Source: Heterodera schachtii (taxonomy: Eukaryota > Nematoda > Chromadorea > Rhabditida > Heteroderidae). Taken from it: a stretch of 64,000 bases of DNA. The DNA lies in contig SIJG01000012.1 in NCBI GenBank assembly GCA_023374025.1, positions 1,088,492 to 1,152,491 of the forward strand. The letters are read 5' to 3'. Numbering within the stretch: the first letter of the stretch is position 1; each line of letters opens with the position of its first letter. The notes beneath the pieces were generated by a model. That model worked only from the letters and a program-made list of their open reading frames with translations. It did not search any database and was not told the origin of the DNA. A program made the translations under genes and the position numbers. Shown here piece by piece: positions 59,101 through 64,000 of the stretch.

Positions 59101-60864
59101 AGGGGGTTGGGAAAATTTTTCTGAAAAATTTGAGTAGGCCTATCAGAAAGAGGACAAAATTCTCTACCGAATTGCCTTTTGGATGGTGGGTCTACGCCGT
59201 ATACCCACAGAGCCAAAGAAGTGACCAAAATTGACTACCATAAAAATGTTCAATTTTCTACCATTTTCCCTTGAAATACGGTAGAAATCAGTCATTTTTG
59301 AATTGTCCAATGTTTCACGTTCTCTTGCTCTGTGGGTATACGGCGTAGACCCACCATCCAAAAGGCAATTCGGTAGAGAATTTTGTCCTCTTTCTGATAG
59401 GCCTACTCAAATTTTTCAGAAAAATTTTCCCAACCCCCTAGGATTTTTTTTAGAAAATTTTCCCGATTTCAAGCCATTTTTGGCTTTTCAGATCACCATG
59501 AAGGAGTGATCTGATCAGGTTGGTGTAAAAGACTTTTTTCATCAGAATCAAAAGTTGGCCTAGTAGAAATTTTTTCAGAATTTTTTCTCTACATAAAATT
59601 GAGTTTTGGTCAATTAAACTTTTTGCTTCCATACTTTTGCACCGCCAAAAATTGGGTAAATTTGGTTGCGGCGCCATAACTTTTTGATGACTTGACTAAT
59701 CGGGATACTTTTTTCCTTTTTTAACAGGCAAATATTAGGGGTTTGTTTTGGCAGAGGGGAGAAATTCATTCAAACACTCATCTCTTGGAGAAAAGGTTTT
59801 AAAGTTAAAAAAATGTTTGCTTCCATACTTTTGCACCTGACTGTAAATGTTGGCTTTTCCATTGAGCAAATCCAAAAAATGAATTGTGATTTTCTTTTCG
59901 ACCGGGAACATTTGGCCACAAAATTTACACAAAATTCTCCCCAATTTTTTGTTTTATTTTGTTTTGACTGCATTTCGTTTTCGTGTCCTTTTTGTCCTAT
60001 TACAATTAGGAGTTTTGTCCGATTTATATAAATATAAAATGGAAATTCAAAGGCTAATCTTCCTTTTAACACTCCTTAATTGATTTTCCGGTCCAATAAA
60101 AATGCATAAATTATTATTATTTAAATGAGGAAATTAAAAAAATAATAATGGCTTTTCTGTTGAGCAGAAAATTGGAGTTGCAAATGTTCGTCCGCCACTC
60201 TTCGAATTGTCTCCCAATTTGGTGCCGGTTGGGACTTCCGACGAGAATTCGCTCGAGACATTGTCTTTAACAATTCATTAACCAACTATGGATTCTCTCA
60301 CTTTATTGCATTTTCGGTGAGTTTTGGCTGATTTTTTTTATCTATTTGGCTGCTAACGCGGTTTTCGTTATGAAAAATGGTGAATTAAATTGTGTGCAAA
60401 ATTTTAAAAAATGCAATTAAGCAATTTTGGCAACTTTTTAAACAAAAAATTGCATAAAAATTTAAACATTTGTTTCAAAATCATGAACATCTTTACTGGA
60501 AAAAAACCGGTAAATCCATAAATTAGTTTTAGCAATATTTTTTAAATGTCCTTGTTATATATTCGTTTTTTCATTTTTCATTTTTTTTTTGTTAAAATTT
60601 AAATAAATTTAGCTTTTTTAAAACTCAAATTTCAACCACAATAGGAATTGACTAACTAGTGACATTTTTAAAGGATGAGAGGAATGATGGAGTGGGCATG
60701 GTATAACAGAACAATTAAACGTTCCCACCTAATTAATTATTCAAGTTTTGCAAATTAAGGAATTGTTGGACCCGGCCAAAGGCTTATACAACAAAAAAGA
60801 GGACAAAGTGATGTTAGCCATTGATTTTATTGTGAAAGAAGCAAGAACGGATAAATGCGTTTAA
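56140..60864 (+). CDS. Family B copy B3: BACK plus two MATH domains
   Basis: Exons 56140-56188, 56392-56522, 56745-56900, 56980-57118, 57183-57257, 57487-57747, 57885-58024, 58145-58442, 60168-60316 and 60760-60864 read through as 500 residues. Domain order is as in B2: BACK (SEEFLQIDQKLLCKILERDQ, LRWADAKC, SAENRRAMLGPALFKIRF, GVLTSEEVISIYQFHCH), MATH 1 (HGRISDRKKGSL, LPWKILAQ, SATFRIMSENIG) and MATH 2 (FGTISMEIEKMSEFSREN, WSCKC, YGFSHFIAFS, LLDPAKGLYNKKEDKV). Relative to B2 it lacks about eight residues (the NPSKGLY motif) at the end of MATH 1, so that domain is slightly truncated. The intron after exon 2 has a GC donor (GCGAGA), and the intron 56901-56979 lacks an AG acceptor, as in B1 and B2. 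Intron 8 is expanded by a Tc1/mariner-type palindrome. Confidence 0.77.
58695..59845. mobile_element. Tc1/mariner-type palindromic element, TA target
   Basis: Two 519-bp arms (58695-59213 and 59327-59845) are near-perfect inverted copies with no indel over the whole length; I see one mismatch, in an A-rich run. They surround a spacer of about 113 bp. The termini CAGTCAGGTGCAAAAGTATG are flanked by TA on both sides, the hallmark of Tc1/mariner insertion. The identical 75-codon frames in the two arms are a by-product of the symmetry. No transposase is encoded. It lies in the long intron of B3. Confidence 0.93.
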
Positions 60865-61468
60865 AAATGTATTTCAAAATTTTAATCGCTTTGTTTTTTT
60901 TCACATTTTAAATTTCTTTTTCATTTTGGTCTTAAAAGCATTAAATGGTTGTCTTAAAAATTACATTAAAATCAAGTGTTTGACCACTTTGAGCGGTTGA
61001 GCTTGACCATAATCACAGGCATTTTGACATATTTCTCTAAAAATAAAAATTAAAACAAGCAAAAAATTATTCAGTAATTAAAATTTATAAAAAAATAATT
61101 TTTTTTTTTTTTTTACTTTGAACGATCATTTGGTCGAAATGTTAAATTTTTAATTCAATTCACATTCCTCATAACTTCATTCTTCACCAGATTAATGCCA
61201 TAAAATGAACACCGTCACTAAATATGTAAAAATTGAAATGTTTATTAAAATAAATTTAAATTTAAAAAGTGCATGAAAACATTATTTTAATTAGTGTCTC
61301 GACAATATTTAATTATGAGCAAGTAACTTCTGCCTTCAACCACCTTAATTAGCCTTCCAAGCTTTCGATGATATAAAGATGTTGGGTTTTGGTTGCCAAT
61401 AAAAAAAAAGTTATAGTCCAAAAACTTAGGCTGGTGCCGAAACGTTCCCTACTCTTTTTTTTTTTACT
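60865..61468. other. Convergent intergenic region B3/A5
   Basis: 3' flanks of B3 and A5. It contains a shortened family A downstream block at 61115-61225 (CATTTGGTCGAAATGTTAAA, ACTTCATTCTTCACCAGATT). No gene. Confidence 0.6.
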
Positions 61469-62466
61469 TTATGGCGCCGGGCCAAGCTTCTCGGCTTTGC
61501 TGTTGCTGTAACTGCTACTGTTCAACTTCAAATCATCAGACTGATCAAGGTTGATCAACTGATCAAAGCTGTTGCACACTTTGCCGTCGACCAACTCGTC
61601 ACAATGGCGACATTTCCACAAATCCCCAGTGGCTAACCAACAATAATCGTGGAAAATTGCCGGGCACTTTTTGTCACTTTTTGGGAAGCATCCATTCACG
61701 CGGAAAATGTCTTTGCCAAACACTCAAGATTTAAAGCAAAGCTTTTAATAACATATGAACAGAAACAAATTTGCTGACTATCTTTGCAGGTATATGTTAG
61801 GCAACCCCAAAATCCGCCCCAAAGTGTGCCAAATTCGCCGTACGGCACGCAATCCGTTGTAAATGTGTTGCGGAAAATGTCCGCCTTTTTGGCTGCTTCC
61901 TGCAGTTCAGGTGAACGCATGTTGCGAAACACGTAATCATAAAGCTGAAATGAAACATTTGCCAAGTGTTTCAACAAAATAGTTATGGCCAGGGCCCCGG
62001 ATTTATATTTGCTAAAAAAGCCTCGAAATTTTCGCTAAAAACCCAAAAAGTCCAAACTAAAAACATGTAAAAAATATATATAAATCCGTGCCCTGTGGTT
62101 TTGGCACAATCTATTCGAAGAAGAATTTTTGGTTTTTGGCACGTATTAGAATTTTGCCAAGCGAAAGTGCCGAAGAAATTTTTACAGGAAAAAATATTTC
62201 CAAAAACACAGACCCAAAAATGGCACAAAACTATAACAGACTAACATCATTTGGAATCTGAGTCCGATTACGAACGGCCACAACACAATCATCTGCTGAA
62301 AATATAAAATTAATTAGTGCAACTAATTATGAAATTTATTAAAAACAAACGAACAAGCGGGATTAAAGAGACTGATGTTGACATTGTTGTTGAAGCATGG
62401 GTCGATCAGCAGCATTATCAGAAGAAGCACGGTGAGAAGGCTAATTGATAATTTGCATGAAGCCAT
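61469..62466 (-). CDS. Family A copy A5: secreted, tail-less variant
   Basis: Exons 62355-62466, 62246-62295, 61779-61944 and 61469-61722 give 193 residues. The signal peptide is longer than in other copies (MASCKLSISLLTVLLLIMLL) and is followed by NNNVNISLFNPA. Exon 3 differs after LYDYVFRN (MRSPELQEAAKKAD). Intron 3 has shrunk to 56 bp, and the protein ends KAEKLGPAP without the hydrophobic tail of A1-A4. It also lacks the long Ser/His/Asn stretch. It shares this C-terminus with A6, defining a second subfamily. Exon 4 core: CPAIFHDYCWLATGDLWKCR. Confidence 0.85.
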
Positions 62467-62889
62467 TAGTTAGGGAGAGGGACGAATTAGAGAACACTGG
62501 GATGAGGAAACTCAAATTTGAATTCAATTTTTAACTAAAAATCTCGAAAACAATTAAATTAGGAACATAAAAAGCAATTTTAAAATAGATCGGGTGAATT
62601 TAAGTGATTGGTCTTTTTTGTAAGTTCTGTTGGCATTGGCATTTTTTGGCAAATTGCCATAACTTTGCTGAAATGCAACAAAAATTCTTGGCACAAAATT
62701 AGTTGTAGCTCTATGAGATCTTATTAGTATGGAAAATTTTAAAAAATTGCAATTAGTATTATGACCTTTTAAATCTTCACTAAAAATAACACTTATTTGT
62801 TAGGAAAACCAAATAATACCAAAATATTTTATATATAATAATGACATTTATCAAAAATCTTATTTTTAACAAAATTTCAGTGCCCAGCT

Positions 62890-63012
62890 ATTCACTTTGC
62901 TCATCCGCTAATATCCCAACGCAATTTATCCATTAAGTGATTGAATTTGACATTGGAATTGTTCTGTTTTATTTCTGAAACGATCTGTTGATGATGATAA
63001 TGCTGATGAGTC
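62890..63012. promoter_or_regulatory. Conserved block upstream of A5
   Basis: CTCATCCGCTAATATCCCAA, ATTGAATTTGACATTGGAAT and GATCTGTTGATGATGATAAT, about 425 bp before the start codon. Confidence 0.35.
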
Positions 63013-63554
63013 ATTTTTTTCCATCTTCTCAAGACTTTCATGAAATAAATGGTGAAAAAAAATTCCAGAGCTGATCGGTGATTGACAAAAAAAAACATTA
63101 ATATTCACTACAAACAAAAATTACGATGTCAAAACAATTTGTTTATGGGTGCAAAAATGAGAATTTATTAGGAATTAATTAAGAAAAATAATAAGTAAAT
63201 TTAATAAAGATTGTAAAACAATTAACAAATTTTATTGCTGCTCGAGAGTTCGGTCTTCAAATCCAGAGACTTTTCTTTATTTGTGGGGCTCGATTCTCTG
63301 CTCTTCTCGAATTTGGCTTCCGAGTCTTGGAAATTTTTCACTCTCAAGCAGATTAAGAAAATTTCACCCAATTTGCTTGGAATCGACAAAATGGCGGATT
63401 TTACGAAACGACCTAGCACCGAAAAAAACTAATCAGAACAACAGTATTTATTAATAATATACCTTAAAAACATTCAACAACAATATACTTTAATCATTTC
63501 AATTTTTGGCATATTCTAATAAAAATAAATAAAAAATTTTTAAATTATTTTTGC

Positions 63555-63690
63555 TTTGATCGATTATTTGATCGAAATGATTCATTTTTGGTGCACTGGA
63601 TTTTTTTCAATTCGTTCCATCATCATCTCACCTTCATTCTTTGCCAGATTTATGCCATAAAATGAACACCACTAAATGTTTTAATTAAAA
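63555..63690. repeat. Family A downstream block (A6)
   Basis: GCTTTGATCGATTATTTGAT, TTCAATTCGTTCCATCATCA and TTATGCCATAAAATGAACAC, just past the A6 stop codon. It has lost part of the CAGCAGCAG segment, as has the A5 copy. Confidence 0.7.
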
Positions 63691-63760
63691 TGATTATTAA
63701 CAAAATAAAATTAAAATTTCTTAGGCTGGCGCCGAAACGAGTCTACTCTTACTTTTCACT

Positions 63761-64000
63761 TTATGGCGCCGGGCCAAGCTTCTCGGCTTTGCTGGAGCTG
63801 TAACTGTTACTGTTCGACTTCAAATCATCAGCAGGCTGATCAAGGTTGATCAATTGATCGAAGCTGTTGCACACTTTGCCGTCGACTAATTCGTCACAAT
63901 GTCGACAGCTCGACGAAGTGCCACCGGCTTCCCAACAGAATGTGTTGAAAAATTTCGGGCACTTTTTGTCACTTTCTGGGGCGCATCCATTCATGCGGAA
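63761..64000 (-). CDS. Family A copy A6, exon 4 only (cut by window end)
   Basis: Tail-less type: the frame reads MNGCAPESDKKCPKFFNTFC, then SSCRHCDELVDGKVCNSFDQ and ends KAEKLGPAP. All six exon 4 Cys are present. The frame is open to the window edge (FRMNGC), so the upstream exons should lie beyond 64000. Confidence 0.85.
   Translation of the reverse strand, partial: FRMNGCAPESDKKCPKFFNTFCWEAGGTSSSCRHCDELVDGKVCNSFDQLINLDQPADDLKSNSNSYSSSKAEKLGPAP

Larger units (their letters stand above)
62467..63760. other. Intergenic region A5/A6
   Basis: The A upstream block is at 62890-63012, a TCTCG-word patch at 63240-63330, and the A6 downstream block at 63555-63690. 62650-62700 contains a GCCATAACTTTGCT phrase shared with the foldback at 33469. 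No coding region. Confidence 0.55.

Noticed and set aside
58863..59677. Two identical 75-residue frames on opposite strands
   Set aside because: They are the same sequence in the two arms of the Tc1/mariner-type palindrome; not evidence of a gene.

Overview
The window looks like nuclear DNA from a nematode. It is strongly AT-rich. The genes have many small exons with short introns ending mostly in TTTTAG, TTTCAG or TTAAG, and there are nematode-typical families: EB-module secreted protein, MATH/BACK proteins and orphan Cys-rich secreted proteins. A plant-parasitic tylenchid (cyst-nematode-like) would fit the multicopy secreted family, but that is inference; no species marker is visible. There are no operons, CRISPR arrays, rRNA genes or convincing tRNA genes.

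Layout. 1-7.9 kb: intergenic, with a 113-bp tandem repeat. 7.9-24.4 kb, all on the minus strand: a 402-aa secreted repeat protein (SXP/RAL-2-like at best), a 14-exon 503-aa EB-module secreted protein, a 402-aa secreted orphan, and a Cys-rich secreted gene with a truncated duplicate. I rebuilt these exon by exon from splice sites and phase.

23.8-64 kb: a mosaic of two co-duplicated families. Family A (five complete copies, one copy cut by the window end, one 3' fragment) is a secreted protein of about 190-220 aa with ten conserved Cys, always in four exons with conserved phases. Family B (three copies plus 3' scraps) is an intracellular protein of about 500 aa with a BACK domain and two MATH domains but no BTB domain. 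Two intact head-to-head pairs, B2/A2 (34.9-41.2 kb) and A4/B3 (52.7-60.9 kb), are mirror images, so much of the right half is an inverted duplication. A and B copies share conserved non-coding blocks in the 1.0-1.3 kb between their start codons.

The array is full of DNA transposons that can be delimited to the base. Two word-repeat elements with TAGAG termini (46913-47096 and 53025-53465) and one with CAGGG termini (41633-43017) have perfect 8-bp target duplications and look hAT-like. A fourth element (53745-54180) has an 8-bp duplication and other termini. A nearly perfect 1.15-kb Tc1/mariner-type palindrome flanked by TA sits in a B3 intron. A 2.3-kb foldback element, itself carrying the CAGGG element, has landed just past the A2 stop codon. 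A 2.2-kb foreign island at 48.6-50.8 kb carries a CCHC zinc-knuckle gene and a Ulp1-like protease gene.

Exon coordinates come from reading splice signals and frame by eye; no alignment, RNA or database search was available.
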